Source: Pontibacter kalidii
GTDB taxonomy: Bacteria > Bacteroidota > Bacteroidia > Cytophagales > Hymenobacteraceae
DNA: 64,000 bases
Assembly (NCBI RefSeq): GCF_026278245.1
Contig: NZ_CP111079.1
Span: 994,501-1,058,500 of the forward strand
Reading direction: 5' to 3'
Position 1 is the stretch's first letter. The number at the start of each line of letters is the position of its first letter. Under the pieces are notes generated by a model. That model saw nothing but the letters and a program-made list of their open reading frames with translations. It ran no database searches and was not told where the DNA came from. The position numbers and the translations under genes are program-made. Of the stretch, positions 53,444-62,376 are shown piece after piece.

Positions 53444-53992
53444 ATGGACATTCAAATCAGAGAGATAGAGAAGAAGAGAATTGCAGAACTCGTGGCCTAC
53501 GTGGTGGACTTCCGGAAGGAGCTCTTCCCCATGGTTGACCACCGCGCGATACCCGAGGACCTGGCTAATTTTGAGTCCTGCTATGTGGCCGATGATAATG
53601 CGGTGTTCCTGGTCGCCACAGACGCGTCAGATACCATCATCGGAACCATCGGCATGAGGAGGTATGACCACCGTTTCGCTCACTTAAACTATACCGGCCA
53701 GGTTGTAAACGAGGTGCTCAAGCTATACGTTGAGCCGGCTTACAGGAAAAAAGGACTTGGCAAGGCCCTGGTCAACGCCCTGAAGTCGGAGGCCTGGCAG
53801 CGGGGCATTGAAACGCTCTACCTGCACACCCACCCTTTCTTGTCGGGCGCACTGGAATTCTGGACAAAGCAAGGCTTCCGGGTGGTATGTCAGGACGATA
53901 CTGAGGTTTTCCGCACGATACACATGGACCTCGCCATGTTGGGCGCTGCAGACGCGGCTGAAATTGAAAAGGAAGTCACAATAGGACTATAA
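53444..53992 (+). CDS. GNAT family N-acetyltransferase
   Basis: A 182-residue protein with a GNAT fold. The acetyl-CoA binding motif lies in LKLYVEPAYRKKGLGKALVNALKSEA (about residues 90-115). The C-terminal strand FWTKQGFRVV is typical. It sits between the ABC ATPase and the TonB receptor with 6- and 15-base gaps and is missing from module 1. It may acetylate a metal-chelating metabolite or a small amine, but this is a guess from position. Confidence 0.85.
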   Translation: MDIQIREIEKKRIAELVAYVVDFRKELFPMVDHRAIPEDLANFESCYVADDNAVFLVATDASDTIIGTIGMRRYDHRFAHLNYTGQVVNEVLKLYVEPAYRKKGLGKALVNALKSEAWQRGIETLYLHTHPFLSGALEFWTKQGFRVVCQDDTEVFRTIHMDLAMLGAADAAEIEKEVTIGL

Positions 53993-54007
53993 GAAGTATT
54001 GAGCGAC

Positions 54008-56452
54008 ATGTACGTAACGTTGAAGTGGATCGGTGTGCTGATGGCACTGTTCCTAGTCCGGTTTTCCGTGTTAGGAAACGGTTTGGGAAGTGTTAGCGGC
54101 AAGGTGTTGGATAGGGAAGGCAATGCCCTGGTGGGCGTTTCGGCAAGCATTGAAAGTATAGGAAAAGGGGATGTCACGAACCTGGATGGCCACTTTCGCA
54201 TTTCGCAGATACCCTATGGTAACTATGTGCTGCTCGTGAAGGGGCTGGGGCTAGAGGAAAAGAGAGTTTCTCTGACTCTGAGCGAACACGCCGAGCACGT
54301 GCAGTTGGAGGTACGGCTCAATCGCGTGGCTCACGCCATGCAGGAAGTGCTGGTGACGGGCCGCAAGGAAACTGACTATGTGAATGAATACAGCTTTGTC
54401 GGCACCAAGCTCCAAAGCCGCGTGATGGATGTGCCGCAGACCATCACCTCGGTCACGAAGGAGCTGATAGAGGACCAGCAGGCCTTTCTGGTGACAGACG
54501 TGGTGCAGAATCTGGCCGGTGTGAACCAGTACTCCGCTTATGATGACCTGACCATCCGGGGCTTCCGCAACGGCTATGAAACAGGGTACAGGCTGGTGAA
54601 CGGGCTTCGCTCCGGCTACGGGTATGGCACGAGCTTTTTCCGGGTGCCGCTTACGGTAAACCTGGAGAGCGTGGAGGTGCTTAAGGGGCCGGGAGCTGCC
54701 CTCTTCGGCGACATCAACCCGGGCGGGACGGTGAACCTGGTGACCAAAAAGCCGCTGGAGGAAGACCGGAAAGCGGTGAGCTTCTCGGTGGGCAGCTTCC
54801 AGGCCATGCGCAGCACGCTGGACATGACAGGCCCGCTCAACAAAGACAAATCCCTGCTATACCGGCTCAACATCGGCTTTGAAGACACCAAAACCTTCCG
54901 GGAGGTGAACGACCGCAGCTCCCTGATGATAGCGCCCACCGTCACCTTCCGCCCCACCGACAAGACCACCGTCAACGCCGAGCTGATCTACAGCAAATTC
55001 GACGGTTACCTGGACCGCGGCATGGGCATCCGGGGCGGTGACTTATACGCGCTGCCGAGGTCCTTCACCCTGAGCCAGCCCAGCGATTACTACCGCGTTA
55101 ACGATGTGTCGCTCAACGCCTCCCTCAACCACCGGCTCACCGACCGGCTCTCCTTCAACGCGGCCTACATGAAGTTTGTCTACCACGAGGAGCTGAGCGA
55201 GCACCGCACGCTCAATACCTTTGCCGATGCCCCGGCCAACACTATCATGAACCTGCGCTACCTGGAAAAGAAGGTGAACGAGTATACCGATAACCTCTCC
55301 ACCTACTTTTCGGCCAGTGGCCATACCGGCAGCCTGCAGCACAACCTCATACTAGGGCTCGACTACATCAGCTTCCAGACCGACAAGCGCGGGCACCAGT
55401 GGGAGGCCCGTGAGATGGAGGTGGACGGGCAGCGGGTACCCCTGACCTTCGACCTCAACAACCCCACCTACGAGCTGCGGGACCCGAGCAAGTACATCCG
55501 CCGGCCCCTGGCTTCCTTCTTTCTGGATTACCTCAACGCCAGCTATAGCACCACCGGCCTGTATGTGCAGGACCAGGTTGGCATATCGGACAGGCTAAAG
55601 CTACTCATGGGCCTGCGCTATGAGATGTTCCGGGACCAGCGCGAGTATGGCAGCGGGGAAGAAAAGGTACACCAGAACGTGTGGCTCCCCCGGCTGGGGC
55701 TGAACTACCAGGTGCGGGATAACCTGAATTACTTTGCCAGCTACAGCCAGGGCTTCAAGCCCATTGACCCAGCTTTTGTCCGCAACCCGGAAAACTATGG
55801 CGGCACCGAGCCTTTCGATAGCGAGAGCAGCTACCAGGTAGAGTCGGGGCTGAAAGGGGAGTTTCTCGGTAAGCGTCTGTTCTCCACGCTGTCGTTCTTC
55901 CACATCGAGAAGCGCAACATGCTGGTGAACACCGGCCAGCTCACGGAAGCGGGCAACCCCATCTACCGGCAGAACGGGCGCGTCAAATCGCAGGGGGTGG
56001 AGGTGGAAGCCACCGGAAGTATAACGCCCGGCCTGAACCTGAGCGTGAACTACGCTTTCAACCACACGGAGGTACTGGCTTCGGACCTGGAGGGGGAGGA
56101 GGGGCTGCAGACGCCCAACGCCCCCCGGCATTCGGCCGGCCTGTGGGCCAAGTATACTTTCTCCGAAGCCGGTCTGGAGGGCTTTGGGCTGGCCATAGGC
56201 GGCAATTACGTGGGAGACCGGCGGATGGAGCTGCAGGTGCAGGACGTCCGAACGGGGGATTGGGTTTGGGAATACTGGCCCTCATATACCGTGGTGAATG
56301 CCGCGGCTTTCTATAGGGTGAACAAGTTCAAACTGAGCCTAAACGTCAACAACGTTTTTGATGAGTACTACTTCGTAGGGGGCTACGATTACCAAAGGGC
56401 CTTCCCGGGGGCTCCCCGCAACTTTATACTTTCCATGGGCTACACTTTTTAG
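54008..56452 (+). CDS. TonB-dependent outer-membrane receptor (metal-chelate type)
   Basis: An 814-residue receptor. The ATG at 54008 is chosen over a TTG at 53999 because it gives a short signal peptide (about residues 1-22). A CarboxypepD-regulatory-like domain follows (about 25-105), then the plug domain (about 125-235: PQTITSVTKELIEDQQAFLVTDVVQNLAGVNQYS) and a 22-strand barrel that ends NFILSMGYTF with the terminal Phe. It resembles the TonB-dependent siderophore receptors. Together with the FecBCE importer it could take up a nickel or iron chelate. It ends the module 2 transcript. Confidence 0.92.
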   Translation: MYVTLKWIGVLMALFLVRFSVLGNGLGSVSGKVLDREGNALVGVSASIESIGKGDVTNLDGHFRISQIPYGNYVLLVKGLGLEEKRVSLTLSEHAEHVQLEVRLNRVAHAMQEVLVTGRKETDYVNEYSFVGTKLQSRVMDVPQTITSVTKELIEDQQAFLVTDVVQNLAGVNQYSAYDDLTIRGFRNGYETGYRLVNGLRSGYGYGTSFFRVPLTVNLESVEVLKGPGAALFGDINPGGTVNLVTKKPLEEDRKAVSFSVGSFQAMRSTLDMTGPLNKDKSLLYRLNIGFEDTKTFREVNDRSSLMIAPTVTFRPTDKTTVNAELIYSKFDGYLDRGMGIRGGDLYALPRSFTLSQPSDYYRVNDVSLNASLNHRLTDRLSFNAAYMKFVYHEELSEHRTLNTFADAPANTIMNLRYLEKKVNEYTDNLSTYFSASGHTGSLQHNLILGLDYISFQTDKRGHQWEAREMEVDGQRVPLTFDLNNPTYELRDPSKYIRRPLASFFLDYLNASYSTTGLYVQDQVGISDRLKLLMGLRYEMFRDQREYGSGEEKVHQNVWLPRLGLNYQVRDNLNYFASYSQGFKPIDPAFVRNPENYGGTEPFDSESSYQVESGLKGEFLGKRLFSTLSFFHIEKRNMLVNTGQLTEAGNPIYRQNGRVKSQGVEVEATGSITPGLNLSVNYAFNHTEVLASDLEGEEGLQTPNAPRHSAGLWAKYTFSEAGLEGFGLAIGGNYVGDRRMELQVQDVRTGDWVWEYWPSYTVVNAAAFYRVNKFKLSLNVNNVFDEYYFVGGYDYQRAFPGAPRNFILSMGYTF

Positions 56453-56838
56453 CAGCCCCGTTTTTCCCGTCGAGACTGTCCTGCTCCGAGTAGCTGCGGT
56501 CATTCCGAAGCTGCCTTGTCACAACGGTTCACGCAGCCCTGGCAGCCCCTGGAGTCCGGCCCACTACCTATTTGGAACGGCAAGGCCCAGCCCCTGCTTC
56601 TAGCAGCAGGCCCTGTGGCTGAAGGTGCGGGCCAGCAAAATTTGCCCCGAGACGAAGGCTAGCCGCTACCTTTTGTGCTTGCCTTGGGGCGTAAATCCTT
56701 TTCTTACGGTTGTTTGAGCTGGCTTTACTAAAAAAAGCAGGCAAAGGAAACATTTTGACTAAACACATGTATATACATTAAATGTGTATACATTGTTAGA
56801 ATGATAAAGAGCAGAAACCCACACAAGAACTTAAAGGC
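56453..56838. other. Gap with no recognised gene apart from an operator candidate
   Basis: About 385 bases after the TonB receptor. A hairpin of GC-rich sequence around 56587-56620 is imperfect and lacks a T-run, so no terminator is called. The last 75 bases contain the palindromic element described separately. Confidence 0.45.
56767..56793. promoter_or_regulatory. Twin palindromes upstream of the YceI-dioxygenase operon
   Basis: ATGTATATACAT (56767-56778) is a perfect 12-bp palindrome. A near copy, ATGTGTATACAT, follows at 56782-56793. The two 12-mers are 15 bases apart centre to centre. Dyads like this suit MarR- or TetR-type regulators. They lie 46 bases before the YceI start codon. Confidence 0.55.
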
Positions 56839-57393
56839 ATGGCAAGTATCAAATGGGTAGCAGACCTGACGCATAGCGAAGTAAAGTTTAAGGTAAAGCA
56901 CCTGATGCTCACCACTGTAAGCGGCTATTTTAGGAGTTTTGATGTAGAGGCGCTTACGCCTGATGCTGCGTTTACTGGTGTGGAGAGCCTGGTGTTCACT
57001 GCCGAAGTAGACTCCATCAGCACCAACAACGCGCAGCGCGACACCCACCTAAAGTCAGCGGACTTTTTCGATGCCGCGCAGCATAGCCAGGTTCGCTTTG
57101 TGGCCACCGAGTATGAGCAGGTATCTGGTGAGAAGTATAAACTGCTAGGCGAGCTATCCATCCGGGGAATAACCAGGCCTGTGGCGCTGGATGTGGCCTA
57201 TGGCGGCACTGTCGTAGACCCTTACGGGCAGACAAAAGCTGGCTTTTCGGTGCACGGCAAGCTAAGCCGCAAAGAGTTCGGACTAACCTGGAATGCCGTG
57301 ACCGAGGCGGGCAGCGTGGTAGTGAGCAATGAGATAAAGCTGCACGCTGAGGTTCAGCTGGTGAAGCAGGTACCCTATCCTGCTTGGAATTAA
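56839..57393 (+). CDS. YceI family protein (cytoplasmic form)
   Basis: A 184-residue YceI-domain protein without a signal peptide. It starts MASIKWVADLTHSEVKFKVKHLMLTTVSGYF and includes HLKSADFFDAAQHSQVRFVATEY and RKEFGLTWN. YceI folds into a lipocalin-like barrel that binds polyprenyl quinones or fatty acids. In this phylum such genes often stand first in operons with ring-cleaving dioxygenase and carboxylesterase genes, as here. The twin palindromes upstream may control it. Confidence 0.92.
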   Translation: MASIKWVADLTHSEVKFKVKHLMLTTVSGYFRSFDVEALTPDAAFTGVESLVFTAEVDSISTNNAQRDTHLKSADFFDAAQHSQVRFVATEYEQVSGEKYKLLGELSIRGITRPVALDVAYGGTVVDPYGQTKAGFSVHGKLSRKEFGLTWNAVTEAGSVVVSNEIKLHAEVQLVKQVPYPAWN

Positions 57394-57458
57394 TTAAATA
57401 TGCAACAGGGCCGTATACTTTATAACCAGGGATATACTGCCACAAATAATTGAACATC

Positions 57459-58394
57459 ATGGAAAACAGAATATTAGGCCTGCATCACATTACGGCGATT
57501 GCCGGTATGGCCAAACGGAACCTTGATTTTTACACGAAAGTACTGGGCCTGCGCCTGCTCAAGAAGACAGTGAACTTCGACGACCCGGGCACTTACCACT
57601 TCTACTATGGAGACGAGAAAGGAAGCGCAGGTAACATCCTCACCTTCTTCCCCTACGAAGGGGCCCGGAGGGGGAGTGTCGGAACGGGTATGGCCACCAA
57701 TATTGCCTATGCCGTACCGGAGGGCAGCTTCAATTACTGGATAGACCGCTTTGAGAAGCACAACGTCATCTACAACAAACCCTCTGAAAAGTTTGGGGAG
57801 CAGTACCTGACCTTCCTGGATCCGGACGGGCTGAAGCTGGAACTGGTTATCCCCAAAAACGGCGATAACCGCATAGCCTGGGAAACAGACGAAGTAAAGG
57901 CCGATGTGGCGACCAAAGGCTTTCATGGGGTAACGCTGACGCTGCAGAACAAGGGGAAAACAGCTGAGGTACTGACTGATATTCTCGGGTATACGTTTCA
58001 GGAGCAGAGCGGTAACCGTTTCCGCTTTGCCACCGATGCGGTGGAGACGGCCAACATCATTGACCTGGTAGAGCTGCCGAACGAGGCCCGCGGCATTGGG
58101 GGCGCGGGTACAAACCACCACATCGCCTTCCGGGTGAAGGACGAGGAGGTATTGATGCACTTCCACGACAAAATTGCGGGCCTGGGTTATAGCATCACGA
58201 ACAAAATAGACCGCAACTATTTCTACTCGCTATACTTTCGGGAGCCGGGTGGCGTGCTGTTCGAGATTGCCACCGATAACCCGGGTTTCGGCATCGACGA
58301 GCCCTGGGATAAGCTGGGGGAAAGCCTGCTGTTGCCGCCGCAATACGAGCCCCGCAGAGCCGAGTTGGAGGCCGTGTTGCCTAAGCTTGATTAA
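57459..58394 (+). CDS. Ring-cleaving dioxygenase (glyoxalase fold, MhqO-like)
   Basis: A 311-residue protein of two glyoxalase/extradiol modules. The start at ATG 57459 is chosen over a TTG at 57450. Module 1 begins LGLHHITAIAGMAKRNLDFYTKVLGLRLLKKTVNFDDP. Module 2 has GFHGVTLTLQNKG and ends RNYFYSLYFREPGGVLFEIATDNPGF. The metal ligands are His in LHHI and HHIAFRV and Glu in LFEIATD. This type is linked to detoxification of hydroquinones and catechols in Bacillus (MhqO). It is 65 bases after YceI. Confidence 0.88.
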   Translation: MENRILGLHHITAIAGMAKRNLDFYTKVLGLRLLKKTVNFDDPGTYHFYYGDEKGSAGNILTFFPYEGARRGSVGTGMATNIAYAVPEGSFNYWIDRFEKHNVIYNKPSEKFGEQYLTFLDPDGLKLELVIPKNGDNRIAWETDEVKADVATKGFHGVTLTLQNKGKTAEVLTDILGYTFQEQSGNRFRFATDAVETANIIDLVELPNEARGIGGAGTNHHIAFRVKDEEVLMHFHDKIAGLGYSITNKIDRNYFYSLYFREPGGVLFEIATDNPGFGIDEPWDKLGESLLLPPQYEPRRAELEAVLPKLD

Positions 58395-58447
58395 GCACCG
58401 GAAGGAGATTGGATCCGTAAACTTAAGTAAAGCATCAAAAACAAAGT

Positions 58448-58816
58448 ATGAAAGCATTTGCCGTTACCCGCTTGTACGCCGATGAGAATGGCGACAGCCG
58501 CTTTGAGGATATCGAAAGGCCATTGGACCCGGAAGGGGAGATCGGGTTTTTGTCGGAGCCCGAGGCTGTGGAAAGCATCATTTTCCGGAAGGTGGTGTCT
58601 ACCTATGACTATGATTTCCACACGGCGCCAGACCGGCAGTACCTTTTTCTGTTGGATGGCGGGATAGAGATAGAGACTTCGCTGGGCGAGAAGCGGCGCT
58701 TCGAGACGGGGCAGGTCCTGCTCCTGGAGGACACTACCGGCAAGGGGCATAAGACGCGCAACCTGCAGCCTGAAGTCCGCAGTTCCGTTTTCGTGACGCT
58801 GAAGGAAAAGAGCTGA
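58448..58816 (+). CDS. Cupin-like domain protein
   Basis: A 122-residue single-cupin protein. Beta-strand text (DYDFHTAPDRQYLFLLDGGIEIETSLGEKRRFETGQVLLLEDTTGKGHKTR) includes His, Gln and Glu residues at the usual metal positions and a conserved GH near the second motif. The substrate is unknown. It lies 53 bases after the dioxygenase and 38 before the esterase, so it is part of the same operon. Confidence 0.8.
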   Translation: MKAFAVTRLYADENGDSRFEDIERPLDPEGEIGFLSEPEAVESIIFRKVVSTYDYDFHTAPDRQYLFLLDGGIEIETSLGEKRRFETGQVLLLEDTTGKGHKTRNLQPEVRSSVFVTLKEKS

Positions 58817-58854
58817 AGGCGATGCGCTATACTTTATAAAACTGAAAAGCTATT

Positions 58855-59490
58855 ATGTATACCCATAGTACAGAAGTGATTACAAAGGGCAAGCCCCTGT
58901 CTGAAACCGGTAAAGCGCTGATCATGGTGCATGGCCGGGGGGCCACCGCCGAAAGTATACTTGGGCTGGCCCAGCAATTGCCGGTGCAGGATTATACGCT
59001 GTTCGCCCCACAGGCTACCCAACACAGCTGGTACCCGTACAGTTTTATGGCCCCGCAAGCGCAAAACCAGCCGGCCCTGGACTCTGCCCTGGAGCGGCTG
59101 GACGAGCTGGTGGAAAGTATCCTGGACCAGGGCGTAAAGAGCGAGGGTTTATACTTTGCAGGCTTCTCGCAAGGGGCCTGTCTTGCGTCCGAATATACTT
59201 CCCGAAACGCCCGGAAGTATGGCGGGGTGCTCCTCTTCACCGGCGGGCTTATCGGGCAGCAACTGGATAGCAGCAAGTATAAGGGCGATTTTGCCGGCAC
59301 CCCCGTACTCATCACCACCGGCGACCCGGACCCGCACGTGCCCGTTAGCCGGGTGGAGGAGACGGTGGAAGTAATGGAGAAGCTTGGGGCTGCCGTTACC
59401 AAAAAGGTATACCCGGGGCGCCCGCACACCATTGGGCAGCAAGAACTGGATCTTGCTAACCGCATACTCAAATCACCTAAAACAGACTAA
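58855..59490 (+). CDS. Carboxylesterase of the alpha/beta-hydrolase family (MhqD-like)
   Basis: A 211-residue phospholipase/carboxylesterase-type hydrolase. The oxyanion motif is MVHGRGATAE, the nucleophile elbow is GFSQGACLA, and the catalytic Asp and His lie in TTGDPDPHVP and RPHTIGQQE. Enzymes of this kind pair with MhqO-like dioxygenases in quinone-stress operons. It is very rich in the AAGTATA motif (at least four copies). The acetyltransferase gene follows after 4 bases. Confidence 0.9.
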   Translation: MYTHSTEVITKGKPLSETGKALIMVHGRGATAESILGLAQQLPVQDYTLFAPQATQHSWYPYSFMAPQAQNQPALDSALERLDELVESILDQGVKSEGLYFAGFSQGACLASEYTSRNARKYGGVLLFTGGLIGQQLDSSKYKGDFAGTPVLITTGDPDPHVPVSRVEETVEVMEKLGAAVTKKVYPGRPHTIGQQELDLANRILKSPKTD

Positions 59491-59494
59491 GGCT

Positions 59495-59791
59495 ATGGAG
59501 ATCGAAGTGAAGGACAACCCGGCCAGGCACCGGTTCGAGGCAACAACAGAAGGGCGCACCGCCTTTATAGACTATAAGCTGCGGCCTGGCGTAATGACGG
59601 TGCTACACACCGAAGTGCCAAAAGAACTGGAGGGTCGTGGAATAGCCGGCGCCATGACGAAGTTTGCGCTGGAGCACATGGCGGCCAATAACCTGCAGCT
59701 GGTTCCGCTGTGCCCTTACATGCAGGCATATCTAAAAAAGCACCCGGAGTACGCGTACCTGGTGAAAGATAAGGCCAATGAAAGCGTATAG
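59495..59791 (+). CDS. Small GNAT-like N-acetyltransferase
   Basis: A 98-residue protein of the short acetyltransferase group. TAFIDYKLRPGVMTVLHTEVPKELEGRGIAGAMTKFALEHM carries the acetyl-CoA loop (GRGIAGAM) and is followed by PLCPYMQAYLKKHPEY. The frame is open upstream into the esterase gene, but the ATG at 59495 gives the normal start, 4 bases after the esterase stop. The substrate is unknown. Confidence 0.88.
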   Translation: MEIEVKDNPARHRFEATTEGRTAFIDYKLRPGVMTVLHTEVPKELEGRGIAGAMTKFALEHMAANNLQLVPLCPYMQAYLKKHPEYAYLVKDKANESV

Positions 59792-59836
59792 ATAAAAGTC
59801 TAAAGCTGACCGTGTTTAAGGTATACGTCAAGCAAC

Positions 59837-60793
59837 ATGCCCTTCCCTGTAAAATTTAAAGGCGAGAAAGTGGTTCCTGTAGAAGAGGGACAGACGGTGC
59901 TGCAGGCATCGCTGGCTGCCGGTATACCCCATTACCATGCCTGCGGCGGAAAGGGGCAGTGCACGACCTGCCGCATCCTGGTGCTGGAGGGGCAGGAGCT
60001 GCTAACCCCGCCCACCACCTCTGAACGGGCCATTAAAAACGTAAAGAAGTTTCCGGACAACGTGCGGCTGGCTTGCCAGTCTTACGTAAGGGGGGAAGGC
60101 GTAGAAGTACAGCGCCTGATCCGGGATGAGACCGACCGCTATATCTTCATAAACGGCAAGGAGGACAATATGACCCGGGTGATGGGGGAGCGACGCAAGC
60201 TGGCGCTTTTCTTCATCGATATCCGAAACTTTACTCCTTTTATTGAGGCACACCTGCCCTTCGATGTCATCCACATTATGCGCCGGGTATTTGCGCTCAT
60301 GCGTAATGCCATCAGCCAGTACGAAGGCAAAATCATAGACACAGCCGGGGATGGCCTCTATGCGGTCTTCGGTTTGAACGACGGGATCAAGAAGGCGGCA
60401 GAGTCGGCTGTACTGGCCGGGCTGAAGATCCTGGAAGACATCAAGATATTCAACAACACGTACCTGCGCCCATACTTCAACCACTCTTTCGAGGTGGGCA
60501 TCGGGGTGCATGTAGGGAAGGTGATCGTGGGTAACGTGGGGATTGGGCTGAGCGATAATCTGACCGTGATGGGCTATCCCGTGAATGTGGCCGCCCGACT
60601 CCAGGCAGCCACGAAAGAACTCAACAACAGCTTCGTGATTTCGGAGCGTGCCTACCGGTTGCTGAAGAACCCGCCCTACTCCGCCGGCTGCGCCTACCTG
60701 ACCCTGAAGGGCGTGAGCAATCCCTACGAGGTAAAGCTGATTGGCAAGCCGTATGCCTTCAGCCAGGCAGCGTCTCCGCCCAGTGTCACCTGA
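59837..60793 (+). CDS. 2Fe-2S ferredoxin fused to a class III nucleotidyl cyclase
   Basis: A 318-residue protein. Residues about 1-95 are a plant-type ferredoxin domain, with cysteines in ACGGKGQCTTC and a fourth in RLACQS. Residues about 115-290 are an adenylate/guanylate cyclase domain with metal-site Asp in FFIDIRNFTPF and DTAGDGLYAVF and the conserved VNVAARLQ. The order suggests that the iron-sulphur cluster senses redox state and controls cAMP or cGMP synthesis. It is 45 bases after the acetyltransferase and ends 1 base before the convergent reductase stop. Confidence 0.92.
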   Translation: MPFPVKFKGEKVVPVEEGQTVLQASLAAGIPHYHACGGKGQCTTCRILVLEGQELLTPPTTSERAIKNVKKFPDNVRLACQSYVRGEGVEVQRLIRDETDRYIFINGKEDNMTRVMGERRKLALFFIDIRNFTPFIEAHLPFDVIHIMRRVFALMRNAISQYEGKIIDTAGDGLYAVFGLNDGIKKAAESAVLAGLKILEDIKIFNNTYLRPYFNHSFEVGIGVHVGKVIVGNVGIGLSDNLTVMGYPVNVAARLQAATKELNNSFVISERAYRLLKNPPYSAGCAYLTLKGVSNPYEVKLIGKPYAFSQAASPPSVT

Positions 60794-60794
60794 C

Positions 60795-61382
60795 TTAAGC
60801 CTCTTTTTTCTGCGTGCGTACCTGTTTTAAGGCCGTTCCCCAGCTAATTAGCTGGTCCAACAAGGTGTTGAGCTTCTTCTCCTGGAAGGAAGCAGGCTTA
60901 AAGTCAGTGTAGTTCTCGAAATCGGTGAAAAGCGAGAGCGCCACCTGTTCCCGCACGTCGGCCATCTGCAGCTCTGCCACAATGTTGCGCAGGTGCTCCA
61001 CGGACCGGGCACCGCCGGCGTTGCCGTAGGCCACAAAGCCAACTGCTTTGTTGTTCCACTCCTTGTAGAGAAAGTCCAGGGCGTTTTTGAGCGATGCCGG
61101 CACACCATGGTTATACTCCGGCGTAACAAGCACAAAGGCATCGAATGGGTCAATCCGGGCAGACCAGTCTTTGGTGTGCTGCTTGGTGTATTTTTGCATA
61201 GCGGGCGAGTTGGGCTCATCCAGGAATGGCAGGTTTACCTCCAGCAGATCTATCAATTCGAAGGTAGCGTCGGAGCGCTTCGAGGCGATCTCGTATACCC
61301 ATTTTCCTACCGCCTCACCGTTCCGGCCGGGACGCGTACTTCCAATAATTACAGCTATTTTTAACCTGTCTGTGGTGCTCAT
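60795..61382 (-). CDS. NADPH-dependent FMN reductase / azoreductase-like
   Basis: A 195-residue flavodoxin-like oxidoreductase. The FMN phosphate loop is IIGSTRPGRNGEAVG, and the second FMN motif is TPEYNHGVPASLKNALDFLYKEW. It would reduce flavins, quinones or azo compounds with NAD(P)H. It converges with the cyclase gene at only one base distance. The content fits the nearby quinone-type detoxification genes, though it is on the opposite strand. Confidence 0.92.
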   Translation of the reverse strand: MSTTDRLKIAVIIGSTRPGRNGEAVGKWVYEIASKRSDATFELIDLLEVNLPFLDEPNSPAMQKYTKQHTKDWSARIDPFDAFVLVTPEYNHGVPASLKNALDFLYKEWNNKAVGFVAYGNAGGARSVEHLRNIVAELQMADVREQVALSLFTDFENYTDFKPASFQEKKLNTLLDQLISWGTALKQVRTQKKEA

Positions 61383-61798
61383 CTCTGATATGGTTTATAT
61401 AAGAACCTGCTATGGTTTCTGTTAAGCAAAGAAACAAAGTATAGCTTTCGGTTAACTGTAGTACTTGATTAAGGATGGCATTGTTGCCGCAGGTACTCAA
61501 CTGGTCCTGGCTGAGACAAAAGAGAAACTGGTTTATACCTGAAGAGGTGCTCCTGCCTGTTTCTCATACCCACTCATTTACAGGTATTAAATTTCCTGGC
61601 CGTGTATTACGTGCTTAACTCACTTGCTATCAGGAGTTGTTGTATTCCATACTAAAAATAAGCCGTATACTAAAAGTGCTAATCTAAAATGCCAGGTATG
61701 AGCTACAGAAGTATAGCTAGCCGGCACAAGAGGCTCCCGAAGCAGGGTGCGGCGAAACTCGTGTTTGGAACGATCGAAAATTTTTTAAACCAAGTGCT
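61383..61798. other. Gap between divergent genes
   Basis: About 415 bases between the reductase and HdeD-like genes. No protein-like frame was seen. AAGTATA motifs occur at about 61437 and 61709. It should hold two divergent promoters, but none could be named with confidence. Confidence 0.45.
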
Positions 61799-62365
61799 AT
61801 GTCTGAAAGTATGAATCCCTCCGGTGCAAGAATTGGCAGTTACTGGTACCTCCCGCTGCTGCTGGGGATCCTGTTTATTGCCTTAGGGATCTGGGTTCTT
61901 TTCACTCCCCTGGAGTCGTTCCTGGCTTTGGCTATATTTTTTGCCGTTACCTTTCTTATCTCAGGAATACTGGAGATCGTATACGCCATCTCGAACCGGC
62001 GTAGTCTCAACAAATGGGGATGGTCCCTGGCGGTCGGTATAGTGGATCTGATCATCGGTATCATTCTGGTTTCTACGCCTGCCATATCCATGGTAGTCCT
62101 GCCGCTTTATGTTGGCTTTGGCGTCCTGTTCCGTGCCACCCTGGCAATTGGGTGGGCCTTTGAACTGAAACGGAGGGAGGTACCCAACTGGGGGTGGTTT
62201 TTGGCTGTGGGTTTACTCGGGGTGCTGTTTGCCCTTGTCATGCTGTGGAACCCATTGTTTGGCGGTCTTACCATCGTCATCTACACCGGCGTGGCCTTGA
62301 TTTCCATTGGTGTTTTTCAGGTTTTCCTGTCGCTCAGGCTAAAAAAGTATAAAGATATGTGGTAA
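61799..62365 (+). CDS. HdeD family membrane protein (DUF308)
   Basis: A 188-residue protein with six hydrophobic segments in three repeated pairs. Text such as LLLGILFIALGIWVLFTPLESFLALAIFFAV and VGLLGVLFALVMLWNPLFGGL is typical of DUF308. HdeD aids acid resistance at high cell density in E. coli, but its mechanism is unknown. A hairpin follows at 62377-62409. Confidence 0.88.
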   Translation: MSESMNPSGARIGSYWYLPLLLGILFIALGIWVLFTPLESFLALAIFFAVTFLISGILEIVYAISNRRSLNKWGWSLAVGIVDLIIGIILVSTPAISMVVLPLYVGFGVLFRATLAIGWAFELKRREVPNWGWFLAVGLLGVLFALVMLWNPLFGGLTIVIYTGVALISIGVFQVFLSLRLKKYKDMW

Positions 62366-62376
62366 GGGAAGGGTGG

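Noticed and set aside
56580..56640. Terminator after the TonB receptor
   Set aside because: The GC-rich hairpin is imperfect, lies over 130 bases after the stop and has no T-run.
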